Below are positions 11,112 through 20,420 of a DNA stretch of 64,000 nt, piece after piece. The position numbers were made by a program, and so were the translations under genes. Under the pieces are notes generated by a model that was not told the origin of the DNA, made no database searches, and saw only the letters and a program-made list of their open reading frames with translations. This DNA is from Puccinia triticina (Eukaryota > Basidiomycota > Pucciniomycetes > Pucciniales > Pucciniaceae), in assembly GCF_026914185.1 (NCBI RefSeq), contig NC_070570.1:3348001-3412000 (forward strand), given 5' to 3'. The stretch's first letter is position 1. Every line of letters starts with the position of its first letter.

Positions 11112-11800
11112 GGGGCAGGCTAAATCCACACCAAAAAATTACTAAATCTACTCCAAAAATGGAGTGAACAATAGTCCACTCCAACTTTCATTGGAGTGAA
11201 CCATAGTCTACTCCAAATTTTGTTGGAGTGAACAAAATTACACTCCAAAAAAGCCTGTTTTTTGGAGTGTACTCATGATACACTCCAAAAATTTTGGAGT
11301 AAACCTAATTCCACTCCAAAAATATTTTTTCCAAAGTAAAATGATTCATTTTTTGAGTGCCCAGACATTCACTCCAAATTTGTTGGAGTGGTTTTCCACA
11401 ATATTTTAGTGAAAGAATTCAGGGTTCTCAAAGAGCAATGAAACCTTATGTCAGCATCATATTTGTACTTATATAGATTCAACATTGCATTTTTTCAAAT
11501 TTGAGAAACCTTAATCCACTCCAATAAATTTGGAGTAAACATCTGTGCACTCCAAAAAAAAAATGAGAAAATCCCCTTTGGAAAAACTATTCTTTGAGTG
11601 GAATTGGGTTTACTCCAAAATTTTTGGAGTGCATCATGGGTACACTCCAAAAAACAGGCTTTTTTGGAGTGTAATTTTTTTCACTCCAACAAAATTTGGA
11701 GTAGACTATGGTTCACTCCAATGAAAGTTGGAGTGGACTATTTTTCACTCCATTTTTGGAGTGGATTTAGTAATTTTTTGGTGTGGATTTAGCCTGCCCC
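11112..11800. mobile_element. Foldback MITE, hAT-type, inside gag
   Basis: 689 bp beginning GGGGCAGGCTAAATCC and ending with its exact reverse complement. The inverted arms extend about 250-300 bp inward and are built of repeats of TTGGAGT/ACTCCAA every 30-40 bp. Perfect AAAAGGAA duplications flank it. There is no coding capacity; an 8-bp duplication points to mobilisation by a hAT transposase. The ends (GGGGCAGGC) differ from those of the hAT at 115-16212, so another source is needed. Confidence 0.85.
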
Positions 11801-12667
11801 AAAAGGAAGTGGTCTGTCTAGGTTGTTCTTGGTATGGTTGAGAATCACTAGCAGCATTTTGCCGGGGCAGAGCAGTTGGTTCCTCTTCTTTGGGAGGTAA
11901 AGATCTCTCTTGGTGTTGAAACACTCTGCTTCTGGTATTTAGCAGAGGATTGTTGAAGATGACTTCCTCCATCTGAGAAGTTTCAGGGTTATGACTCAGG
12001 TGCAGGGGAGTTTGTATTCCCACTACATTTTGTTTAAGAGTTTTTATCTCCTGTTTCAGAGAGCTAATTTGCTCCGCAGTAGAGGTATTGATTTTATTCA
12101 TTATCTCTTTCATGTTATCCTCTTGATGACTTACTAAATCTATCAAGATTTGTAACTGGGCGGATTGGTGGTCTCCATGCTCTCTGTTTTCTTTGATAAC
12201 CTCAGTTTTCACAGTGGTTAACAATTGACTTTTCAAGTCCGCCATACCAATATCAATATCAGTAAGTTTTTCTTGCAGACTCTGATGGATCTCAGCCTGA
12301 TTTTCTAGGTTTGTTGTTACCTTACTGAGGTTATTCTTAAGTTCTCCAATGTCTTGGCAAAACTCAGGTATTTTAACAAAGTATTCTTGAGACATTTTTA
12401 TTGCTCGGCTAACAGCAGACTCAAGGGTGTTAGTAATAGAAGTATGACATTCCACAATTTTAGAGTTTGTAAATTTATATTGGTTACTAGAGTTACTATG
12501 TAAAGTAGACAAGTTTCCATACAAATTATCAAACATGTGGAAAATAAAATCTCTATCTACATCTGATTGTAGGCTTGTTCCAAGGTGTTTGCTGCCTTCA
12601 TGACTTGAGCCCATCTGCCGCTGTCTTTGCAGAGATTGTTGGATTGATTGGTGGGAGGAGTCTTTTG

Positions 12668-12674
12668 TTTTTTT
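12668..12674 (-). promoter_or_regulatory. Candidate -1 frameshift site in gag
   Basis: On the minus strand seven A residues read A-AAA-AAA in the register of the upstream gag frame (TCA AAA AAA CAA), the canonical X-XXY-YYZ arrangement. A -1 slip enters the downstream frame. I see no obvious strong stem downstream. A simple indel in the A-run is the alternative. Confidence 0.4.
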
Positions 12675-13401
12675 GAATTCTTCACCAGAGGGTTGATTTG
12701 CTTCATCACTGTCCAGGGATTCCACCTGTTGACCAAGGATTCTAACTTTGGTCGAGTTAGATATCTCTGAGCCGCTTTTTGAGTCTCCTGCGTGTCGCGC
12801 AGTGCGGCTAGGAGCTCCTCTTTTGGAACCCCTTGCGCTTGGAGGGCTACGCACTTTTTCCAATTCACTCGGTGAGCGTATACTAGATCCTTGATTAGTT
12901 GGATCTGCTCCTCCTCCAATTCTTCTGGAGTCTTTTTCAGAGCTCTGGCTTTCAAAGTGCTTGGAGCGGGGGTCTTCTTCTTGAACCAAAGCGGGATAGT
13001 TACCTCCGCTTTGGTCGGATCCTCCGCCAATTGGTCCTCCAAGGATGGGGCTTCCAAGGGCGGACCCTTTGCGGCTGGCTCGTTTTGGAGTAGGGAGAGG
13101 ACCTTTGAGGTCGGGTCTGGAAGCTCAAGTAGACATGTTTTTAAGTCTATTATAGGTTTTTGATAATGAAAATAAGAGAGTTGACTAACTGCCAGTTTCC
13201 GGTTCAGAGTCACTTATGTCAATATCCACAAGGTTTGCGGCGGGAGCTGTTTCTACTTTGGCTGTGGAGTGGTGGCAATTTAAATTTCCTTGGGAAAGGG
13301 TTTCCGCACAAAAGTGAAAACAAAGGACTTACGGGACTCTCGGGGTTTTCTAACCACTTATATAGGGGAAGAAAGACACATTTAGGGTACTAATTGGTAA
13401 A

Positions 13402-13671
13402 TCAAAAGTTCAAGGAATATAACTTAATTTCTCTTTCTTTGCAAGCTTGAGCTTTCCGGGCGTAGTGTGCGCGCAGAAAAAGCTGAAAACGGATTTGAGC
13501 TTCTAGATTCTCTTTTTGTTTGCACTCAATTTGATTGGTTATCATGAGTTGCTCTTTGTATGACAGCAGCTCCCAAGCGGTAGGGACGTAGTTTTGGTCT
13601 TGTTCTTCTTTTTTATCCTTAAGGTAACGGAAATAATATTGAATTAGTTCGTTGTTTCTCTGTAACTCCAC
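13402..13671 (-). CDS. Small ORF in the Gypsy 1 leader
   Basis: Eighty-nine codons on the element's sense strand, between the 5' LTR and gag. It is rich in charged and aromatic residues (KDKKEEQDQ, QKENLEAQIRF, KEREIKL) and predicted to be largely helical. No family recognised. It may be a separate accessory ORF or a remnant N-terminal part of gag; about 190 bp separate its stop from the gag start used here. The first codon is inferred from the longest open frame only. Confidence 0.35.
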   Translation of the reverse strand: MELQRNNELIQYYFRYLKDKKEEQDQNYVPTAWELLSYKEQLMITNQIECKQKENLEAQIRFQLFLRAHYARKAQACKEREIKLYSLNF

Positions 13672-13726
13672 TGGAATAGAGAGAAAAAAATTGTTAGAAA
13701 GAGTTTTTAAGAGTGTGCTCCAACAA

Positions 13727-13975
13727 GGAAATCAAGAGCGGTTTGTGTTGCGCTATGGAGCAATTTTTTAGTGGCGCAAGAGAGCGCGGAGTTGAGTTGC
13801 GCGAAGTAGCGTAGGAGGTGCGCTACAGAGAGCAGGTAGAGAGCGCGTGAGTGCGCAGAGTGGGTTGCGCTAAGTAGCGGTTTTTGGTTTGCACTAGGTA
13901 TCACGGGTGGTATGCTATGGAGAGCGGGTAATGCGTTGTGGAGAGCGGGTAGGGAGCTGCGCTAAACTTAATATG
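13727..13975 (-). repeat. GCGC-rich imperfect short repeats in the leader
   Basis: Degenerate units resembling GTTGCGC(T/G)AAGTAGCG and GAGAGCG(C/G)G recur across the segment. It lies in the presumed untranslated leader of Gypsy 1, where it could fold strongly. Confidence 0.45.
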
Positions 13976-14145
13976 TTAAGTTTAACGGGGATATGTATCC
14001 TGCCACTCTTGGAGCGCAGGGATTTTAACCAGGTAGTTCGGTGGGCTTAAATAAGCTTAAAGTAGGGTTTGGTTTGGTTTATTTTGTTGGATAAACAAAA
14101 AAAACTATGTAGGTTATGGGTTTATGGGTTAAAAAGGGTTTTGTT

Positions 14146-14163
14146 CCCAGCCAGACCCCCAAT
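14146..14163 (-). other. Candidate primer-binding site of Gypsy 1
   Basis: On the minus strand TTGGGGGTCTGGCTGGGA starts two bases after the 5' LTR. A TGG at the start is usual for tRNA-primed elements. The tRNA is not identified. Confidence 0.35.
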
Positions 14164-15276
14164 TGTCAGGCTCAGTGATGCCAGGAGTACAAATACTCCT
14201 CTAGCTACGCCGGCAACAGAGCATGGTGCGGTAGCGCGCGCAGCAAATGCGCAGTAGAAGTGTGAAGTAGATCAGAAAAAACTACTTCTATTGAACCCAA
14301 AAAAGGGGTTAACGGAGGGGCCAGGGGAGCCTGGGGTGGTTTAGTGCCCTCCGCAGTTCTTGCAGGGCCTGCGCACAATATGTGCAGGGGTATTTGTAGC
14401 CTGTGACGTCTGGGGCCCTTATCAAGGGGGTATTTGCGCAATGGAACGCTCCCAGGAGATATAAGGGGATAAAAATCCCAATGGAAAGGAAAAAAACGCA
14501 GACTTACTTGTAAAAGGAAGTCTGCAACAAAAAAACACGATTGATCCAATAAAAACCAAAGTCGAGCAATGTCAGGCTGGCGAAATGGTTAGTAAGACAA
14601 GCGGCAAGACTGGCAAGGCGTCGAACTGATTATAAAAGAAATCTGAGGGGCCTTCCTTCGCCCAAAGGCCCTCAATTATGTATTCAAGCTACAACCGGGT
14701 TGTAGCTCTCATTGCAAATACTTCCTCGATTTCTCGGCCGGAGGAAGGTGTGCTTCTGACAAGAGTGAAGGGAGTGAAGGGGAACTCTACTAGTCTCTTT
14801 GCTCCCATTCATCTTTATTTGTCATGTGATCTTTTTGCTATTCCTTGGCTCAAGGAATAGCGTGGTTTTGTGTTTAATCATTGACCGGGGGAGGAGGAGT
14901 AGTATGGTTCTGTTTCTCTCCTCCCCAGCCAAAGTATTTCTATTTCTCATGGAGACTACTCTTGGTTTAGTAGTCTCTTGAGATTGTATAGCAACCCGTT
15001 CTCTTGGCTTGAGAACGGGTTTTGAACTATTGTTCTTTCTCCTGCTGATTCTGCGGCTGAAGCTATTATCCCTACTCGTCTAAGGGATCTTGTTATTATG
15101 TAAATAATTATTTGTTGTTTTTATTCTGTGCGCAGCGCTCCGCGCCACAGCTAAGTCTTTCCCAAGAAAGAAGTTTTACTTGTACGCGGCGCTCTGCGCC
15201 GCTATTAGTACATACAATTTTTGTAATGTTACAATAGTTAGCCGGGCTCTAACTTATTATAGTAGCCCGGCTGAAA
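14164..15276 (-). repeat. 5' LTR of Gypsy element 1
   Basis: 1113 bp pairing with 5392-6510. It ends CTGAAA instead of the expected CTGACA, a one-base loss of the terminal inverted repeat. The differences from the other LTR are mostly transitions, with a few small indels (for example within the hairpin near 14695). Confidence 0.85.
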
Positions 15277-15412
15277 GTTAGAGCTTGTCTTGTTGTTGTT
15301 GTCACGTTTACTAAGGTTACAAATATTGCTGCATCAGGTGTGTTGCTGGGAGTTAAAGCTTGTCTTGTCGTTGTCGTCACGTTTACTAAGGTTACAAATA
15401 TTGCTGCATCAG
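15277..15412 (+). repeat. Copy B, right part: remainder plus second 75-bp block
   Basis: 15277-15337 completes the 75-bp block cut by Gypsy 1. 15338-15412 is a second full copy (GTGTGTTGCTGGG to CTGCATCAG), matching 5112-5186. The two blocks follow head to tail with no intron between them. The next bases, TTTTAGG, resemble an intron acceptor. Confidence 0.65.
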
Positions 15413-15535
15413 TTTTAGGCACTTCGTATTGTTCCAATCTTTACAAGAGTCTGGTATTCCTCACAAGGCAAGTAATTAAATAACTTATGTGCCCAACATC
15501 ATATCCAAATTTAAAACTTCATACATCCCCCCCAG

Positions 15536-15990
15536 CCTCTAACCGGTGTGCTTGCCGAGCTGAGCAGTGCATCAAAAATACGTTCTGCAAAGACAATAAC
15601 CAATCCTTTGAACATATGGCTCACTGGGGGGGTTACATCTTCAGGACGGCTCACCAGTTGACCCCCTGAAATGGTGGATTCAACAAGGTCACAGGGGGAA
15701 CAATCATGGAGGCCTCCTACAGATGGCACTTGAGGTGCTCAGCTGTCCAGGTTGGTGCATTCCAATTCCCCCGCCCCCTTTTTTTTTATAACTGAATTTA
15801 GTTTTATCTACACCAGCCACAACTGTTGATGTCAAAAGAGCTTTCAGTTTTGGCCGCAATTATGTGTTGGCCTGAAGACACTGTCTCAAAGCATTGTCTG
15901 TCACTAGAGGGATGACGGTAGCATTTTATTCAAAAAACAGCAAGATCGAACCGGGAATCTTGCGTGAATGGAAGGAAGAACCAAAAAAAA
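15536..15990 (+). pseudogene. hAT transposase, C-terminal dimerisation domain
   Basis: After an acceptor-like CCCCCCAG comes a linker, then a PVDPLKWW-like stretch, GGLLQMALEVLSCP and, across an intron at 15751-15816, TVDVKRAFSFGRNYV and VTRGMTVAFYSKN. This is the conserved hATC dimerisation region. A TGA interrupts it after RNYVLA (TGG or CGA to TGA), and a frame change occurs near 15640. It ends about 220 bp before the right terminus of the element, as expected for the 3' end of a hAT gene. Confidence 0.8.
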
Positions 15991-16212
15991 AAGTTGTGAG
16001 AATGTGGAGTAGTATTAAAACTTAAAAAAAATGAATTTCTTTTACTTAGTGCTATGAAATGAATATGAGCTTGACCTGCAAAAAAACCTTGCTTGACCAG
16101 CAGGTACCTGGTATACCTGCCCAGCACACACTGGCAGGTGCCAGGTGCAGGTGGAGGTGTCAAAAATTTGCAAATTTTCAGGCGGGTACCCGGGTGCAAG
16201 AGGCCATTTCTA

Positions 16213-16220
16213 CAATGGGT
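16213..16220. other. Right 8-bp TSD of the hAT element
   Basis: CAATGGGT, identical to 107-114. Confidence 0.85.
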
Positions 16221-16547
16221 GAAGAGTATGGGTGTTGAACTCACAGCTTGGAGCATTGGGCATCCCATTGAAGGCAGCCCTTGCCTACTATGGCAAAAGG
16301 CATGTGTATGTGACCAAAGCACGCACGGTTCATTGACCTCCATTGGAAACTCCAGCACTCATGGGATGTTCCAGGACCTGCGGGATGTCAGCCTTTTCCA
16401 AAAAAGGCGCCCCATGGTGTAACAGGTGTTGGCCACAGGTGACTGCTACTGTCAAAAGCATGATTCCACAGTCAGTATGATACCATGTTCAATATCTAGG
16501 CTGAAGACTCAGCAGTGCAACAACAGAGCTGGTTAGTGCCTACGTGC
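16221..16547. other. Unassigned sequence between two hAT-type elements
   Basis: 327 bp with no convincing ORF, repeat or regulatory site. It may be the original pre-insertion flank. Confidence 0.4.
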
Positions 16548-16704
16548 TAGAGATGGCCCCAAAAAACCCGTTGCAGGTACCTGCTATCTGCTGGCAGGTA
16601 CCCGCCAGCGTGTGTGTGTTTGGGTGTGGATTCTGGATTTCTGGGAGAAATAGAGCGGGTACCTGCTCTTGTTTGGGCAGGTGGTGGCTGCCACAACGAC
16701 CAGA

Positions 16705-17110
16705 AGGACTGGGAAGGCCTTCTTTCCGGTTGAAGAGGTTCTGTAACCCTTTCAACCAGAAGGAATCCTTCTGGTTGAAGAGGTTTTGTCACATCTTTGA
16801 CTGGAAGGAGGTTTGCTCTTCAACTGGAAGGAGGCAAAATCTCTTTGACCAGAAGGATTCCTTCCAGTTGAAGAGGTTACAAAACCGCTTTGACCGGAAA
16901 GATTCCTTCCAGTTGAAGAGTTTACAAAACCTCTTTGACTGGAAGGAATCCTTCCGGTCAAAGAAAAAACCCCTTCAACTGGAAGGAATCCTTCAGGTCA
17001 AAGGGGTTACAGATTACAGAACCTCTTTGCCTGGAAGGCATTTCCAGTCAAAGAGGTTTTGTAACCTCTTTGAAGGCCTTCCAGTCAAAGAGGTTACAAA
17101 ACCTCTTCAA
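16705..17110. repeat. Palindromic minisatellite, left block
   Basis: Repeated units combine AAGGATTCCTTCC, (A/G)GTTGAAGAGGTT and its inverse AACCTCTTTGACTGGAAGG, so neighbouring units alternate in orientation and can fold on each other. The same units continue at 18237-18345 on the other side of the LTR insertion. Confidence 0.75.
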
Positions 17111-17425
17111 GCGGTGTAGGACTCCAGGGATGGATGGGTAATTGAAGTTCCTTTGAGGGGGAAATAAATTGTATGATAGGTTGAAAAGCTATTACAATCT
17201 GTGGGTGGTTTGAAAGACCTGCCCCTCTAATAGTACTATGCAAATAACCAAGAGTCTTGTAATCAATATTTGAGAAAATGTGGCAGATTCCAAGATAGCT
17301 CTTACTTTTATATAGTAATCTCTATCAGACCTAAATAGCTAATTCAATGTGTTTTCAGACCGGTTATAACTAAGGATAATGTGGTTTGTTATTGTGAAGT
17401 TCCTCTACTGTTGTTGATGTTATAA

Positions 17426-17475
17426 TTTGTACTACTACTTCTACTACTTCCACTACTACTACTAATATGCTAATA
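17426..17475. repeat. (CTA)n-rich microsatellite
   Basis: Runs of CTACTACTT/CTACTACTA with interruptions. Confidence 0.7.
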
Positions 17476-17485
17476 AGGAGAATGG

Positions 17486-17552
17486 GTTGTTGGTTGGTTG
17501 GTTGGTTGGTTGTTGGTTGTTTGGTTGTTGGTTGGTTGGTTGTTGATTGTTG
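17486..17552. repeat. (GGTT/GTTG)n microsatellite
   Basis: Repeated TTGGTTGG and TTGTTGG units. Confidence 0.75.
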
Positions 17553-18236
17553 CTTCTACTACTGCACTAACACTCTACTGACTGACTGACTCTATGCTAC
17601 TCAAAACTACTACTACTAAACTACTACTGTGACCAAACCTCTGTAGGCTGATGGTCAAAAAGAGAAATTATGGGGGGGAGAAAAGCTTTTTTTATATTGA
17701 AGAGTGAAGGATTTTAGCTCCAGGGGAACCTGTTTGAGGGAATTTAGCTTCAGTGGATCTCAGTTGCACAGCATATGTACACCTGTACTGCACAGCCAAA
17801 CAAACAATGAGGGAATTATGCTGCAGTGACACTATTTGTACACCTTATCTGCCTGCATATATTGCACTGCCTGATGTCATGCGTTGCTATGTACCCAAGC
17901 CACCTTTCATATCCTTCAGAATGTGTTGCTATGTAACCAAGCCACCTTCCATGCACTCTGCACCCAACTAGAATACTCCTCCTTTCCAGGATTTGGGGGT
18001 CAAAGCCTCTCTCTGGTCCTCCTTCCTTTCTCCTCCCTTGTCCTTACATCCACGTCTTGTATTCTTCCTTCCAATACGCCGTGGCTACCAAAGAGTGTAT
18101 GTATGTAAATGTTGTAACTGTTGTGTAAGATTATCTCCTCCTCTTGTAATGGGTTTCACATGTATGTAACTGTCCTGTTACAATGCCTCTGCATACATGC
18201 TTTTGTTATTGCAACAGGCACAGAACACCACAGCGG

Positions 18237-18345
18237 AATGATTCCTTCCAGTCAAAGAGGTTAAAAAACCTCTTCAAGCGGAAGGATTCCTTCCAGTCAA
18301 AGAGGTTTTGCAACCTCTTCAACTGGAAGGAATCCTTCTGGTTGA
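18237..18345. repeat. Palindromic minisatellite, right block
   Basis: Continuation of the array at 16705-17110, same GATTCCTTCCAGTCAAAGAGG units in both orientations. Confidence 0.7.
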
Positions 18346-18485
18346 TTTTGAGGGGCAGGTACCCGCTCTGATTGCCCCAGGCGGTGCAGGTGCAGGAGTG
18401 GGTGTCAAAATTGTGGCAAAAAAGCTGGCTGGTACCCGCATCCAAACAGGGACCCGGGTTCACAGAGGCCATCTCTACAACATGC

Positions 18486-18745
18486 CTCAGACTAGTACAT
18501 AGAGTGGGTGCCAACAAGCCAACTCAGCTTACAGTGGGTTTCAACGCACCAATTGAGCTTACATCTGCATCTCACCAACCATTGACCCAACCCAGGGTGA
18601 TACATCTAGTTGATGGATTTTTAAATTATGCATAAGCTGCTCTCACAAGTAACCAACAAACTTTGACCATCCAGTCAAAGTTTGTATTCACCTTTGCACA
18701 CATTCACACATTCACACTGATTGTAAATTCTTTGGATTTCATTAC
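18486..18745. other. Unassigned sequence
   Basis: No ORF or repeat that I can support. It ends with an acceptor-like TTACAG at 18742-18747, before the exon of the following gene fragment. Confidence 0.35.
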
Positions 18746-18747
18746 AG

Positions 18748-20420
18748 ATAGACATAACTGGCCTTTCTTCCCATGCATGTTTGTGCCTTCCAGTTTATCT
18801 CTTCACAAGAAAAATGGTTCCCCAAGTCCCTCCTCCAGCTGAACTCACCCAGCATCCGCCCAAACACTGTTCTGTAAATTCTTCAAGACAGCTCATTGTC
18901 TCAAAGCAGTCTGCAGAAGATGTGGAGCTTCCATACCCCCCTCGCAAATCTTGCAGACTGGAATTCATGGTGAGTGAAGGGTTGGATTTCTTGTGAGGTG
19001 CTTGCATTTTTTTTATTCATGTATTTTGTGAATTGGTGAAACAGAAGTACCAAATCATAATGGATTTTGAAGCATGCAATTTTCTTGCACAAGGATCAGC
19101 AAAGGCGTACCTATATTATGGTGTTGCAAGCCCGTCTGGGCACTCACCAAAGTTTGGCCAAAAAAAGGCCAAGCGCGCATGGCCAACCCTAAAGCCCGCT
19201 TGGCCAATCCTCAAGCCCGCCTGGCACACTCCCAACCCCTGCTTGGCATATTGCAAAGTGGGCGGGGTTTGGCAAAAAGCCCCGCTGGGCTGATTTCAAG
19301 TGAGGGTGCCACGCACACCAAACGCTGTGCCGGCCATCAAGGAGAGAATTTTCCCTCCTCAATGGTTGGTCTACAAACCGGTAATTTAGAAGGGAAGACT
19401 TCCTTCTTGATGATCAATACAAGTATCACCCACCGGAAAGGGAGTCTTTCCTCCCTAATGATCAGCCTACAGACCAGCCATCAAGAAGGAAAAGCTCCCT
19501 TGTTGATGTCTGATGTGCGACGTCAAGAAGCAAGAACGTTTCCCCTCCTCAAGGGTATGTTGTTCTTGCCTTTTGAAGAAGAGGCCAGCTTCTGATGACC
19601 AGTGTGTTGCATGCCAAGTCACAGATCCCACATCGGCCCAGAGCTTGATCTTGGCCAAGTGGGACTTGGCTGTATTCCAAGCTCTGCCCCCCGCGCAACC
19701 TGCCCAATCAAGCCTGCTGGGCACATACCCAACCCCCGGAGGCACTCAGCCAAGCAGGAGTTGGGTATGTGCCCAGACGGGCTTGCAACACATATACAAT
19801 TGGTAATCACTTGAAGGCTGCAACTGAGTACAAAACGTTTCTGGGCAACCGCTCTGAGTGGAGGAGTTCTATCGGGGAGGATGTTAAATTTGTGATCATC
19901 CAATCAATTTTCAACTTGACACAATGCCATCTTGCGTTGAGCAATATTGACAAGGCTCAAATTGCAGTACAAGAGCTATACAAGACAAAAAACAAAACAG
20001 CAATAGGCTGGAGCCATTTGCTTTTCAATGGGCTTGCTAGTCTTCATTCTGCAATAAAAGAGGAACTAGCCAAGGGTGAGGATACCAACATGGTTAGTCA
20101 ATACTTGTTGTTCATTGGAACGCAATGGGTTGGCCACCTGAGACTTCTTGTTAAAACTTCTCCAGAAATTAAAAGGACCTCAATTTGTGGAACTTGAGCA
20201 TGGTCTACAAAGTGTACAACATTGCACTCAAGTCATCAATTGTAATGGAAACCACGGAGCAGCTGTGGAACTCATTTCCAAAACTCTCACATCACTTTCC
20301 ATCAATGAGAGGAAGCCGGATGAAACTCTCAAAGACATCCTTGTTGACCTCCACCTGATTCTTGCAGAAGGGTATGCCTACTTGGGCCAACCCGCTGCAG
20401 CACTGTCACTATTAAAGCAG
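18748..20420 (+). pseudogene. TPR-like host gene fragment, interrupted by an insertion
   Basis: Exons inferred from open frames and splice sites: 18748-18969, intron 18970-19044, an exon from 19045 to about 19118, the foldback insertion, coding sequence resuming near 19800 up to 20092, intron 20093-20165, and an exon 20166-20420 followed by a GTTAGG donor. The protein is helical with TPR-like features (HLALSNIDKAQIAVQELY; LAEGYAYLGQPAAALSLL). Without the insert the frame runs AYLY directly into TIGNHLKAATEY, so the exon was intact before insertion. A scaffold such as CNOT10 or TRAPPC12 is conceivable, but I cannot assign it. No exon is visible after 20420, where satellite DNA soon begins, so the gene is truncated as well as interrupted. 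Confidence 0.5.
19117..19791. mobile_element. Foldback element in the TPR-like exon
   Basis: Starts (TATG)GTGTTGCAAGCCCGTC and ends with the exact inverse GACGGGCTTGCAACAC. Internal sequence repeats GGGCACATACCCAAC and its inverse and is rich in GCCCGC(C/T)TGGC units. No coding capacity. Flanking ATAT on both sides suggests a 2-4 bp duplication, but the exact border is ambiguous. Confidence 0.65.

Larger units (their letters stand above)
10538..13213 (-). pseudogene. Gypsy 1 gag, split by a MITE and a frame change
   Basis: Two overlapping open frames make up the gene. The first (13213-12557) is charged and helical, with LEEEQIQLIKDL and PKEELLAAL. The second (open 12989-11745) carries a long coiled-coil-like region (residues with SLKQEIKTLKQN). 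It passes at 11808 into the 8-bp duplication of the foldback MITE and resumes at 11104, in the same frame once the insert is discounted, with MKEWPKFSGEGEYDH, a hallmark of this Gag family. Passing from the first frame to the second needs a -1 shift, and a seven-A run in the right register sits at 12668-12674. A TAA at 10538-10540 ends the protein before the zinc knuckle. Confidence 0.7.
5392..15276 (-). mobile_element. Ty3/Gypsy retrotransposon 1, full length but inactive
   Basis: A complete LTR element in minus orientation. Two LTRs (5392-6510 and 14164-15276) have TGTCAG...CTGACA-type ends and are roughly 95% alike by eye over their first 400 bp. A 5-bp duplication flanks it. In transcriptional order it carries a long leader with a small ORF, gag, zinc knuckle and protease, RT, RNase H, integrase and a chromodomain-like tail, then a polypurine tract. 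This is the chromovirus gene order. The gag is split by a MITE and several stop codons interrupt gag-pol, so it is not autonomous. Confidence 0.85.
115..16212 (+). mobile_element. Decayed hAT DNA transposon hosting nested insertions
   Basis: The left terminus reads TAGAGATGGC and the right terminus, reverse complemented, reads TAGAAATGGC. Both are followed by GGGTACCCG-containing subterminal sequence, and perfect 8-bp CAATGGGT duplications flank the whole. Transposase coding pieces occur in the same orientation and correct order at 396-2790, 4470-4720 and 15536-15990, so the 16-kb span is one element expanded by later insertions. Subtracting the solo LTR and the insertions between about 4.8 and 15.4 kb leaves roughly 4 kb, a normal autonomous hAT size. 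A shorter relative with the same kind of ends lies at 16548-18477. Confidence 0.8.
17115..18232 (+). mobile_element. LTR-type insertion with a 4-bp TSD
   Basis: Begins TGTAGGACTCC and ends GAACACCACA, flanked by GCGG on both sides (17111-17114, 18233-18236). Excising it rejoins the interrupted minisatellite unit (CTCTTCAAGCGG then AATGATTCC). It shares its ends (TGTARGACTC...ACCACA) and inner sequence (GGATTTTAGCTCCAGGG) with 38039-38939. No coding sequence; probably a solo LTR. Contains CTA and GTTG microsatellites. Confidence 0.65.
16548..18477. mobile_element. Non-autonomous hAT-like element
   Basis: Starts TAGAGATGGCC and ends GGCCATCTCTA, the same ends as the hAT at 115-16212, with the same GGTACC-rich subterminal sequence (CAGGTACCTGC, GGTACCCGC, GGGTGTCAAAA). 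Flanks CTACGTGC and CAACATGC match at 6 of 8 positions, a plausible decayed duplication. It has no transposase; the interior is palindromic minisatellite split by an LTR-like insertion at 17115-18232. Likely mobilised in trans by the hAT transposase (inference). Confidence 0.7.

Noticed and set aside
15249..15437. Minus-strand ORF with repeated DAAIFVTLVNVTTTTRQALT
   Set aside because: It is the reverse reading of the tandem 75-bp blocks, whose splice-site orientation is plus; a coding role on the minus strand has no support.
16540..17141. Repetitive protein frames (DWKESFQSKR...-like) in the palindromic minisatellite
   Set aside because: They exist in several frames on both strands because the units are palindromic and free of stops.
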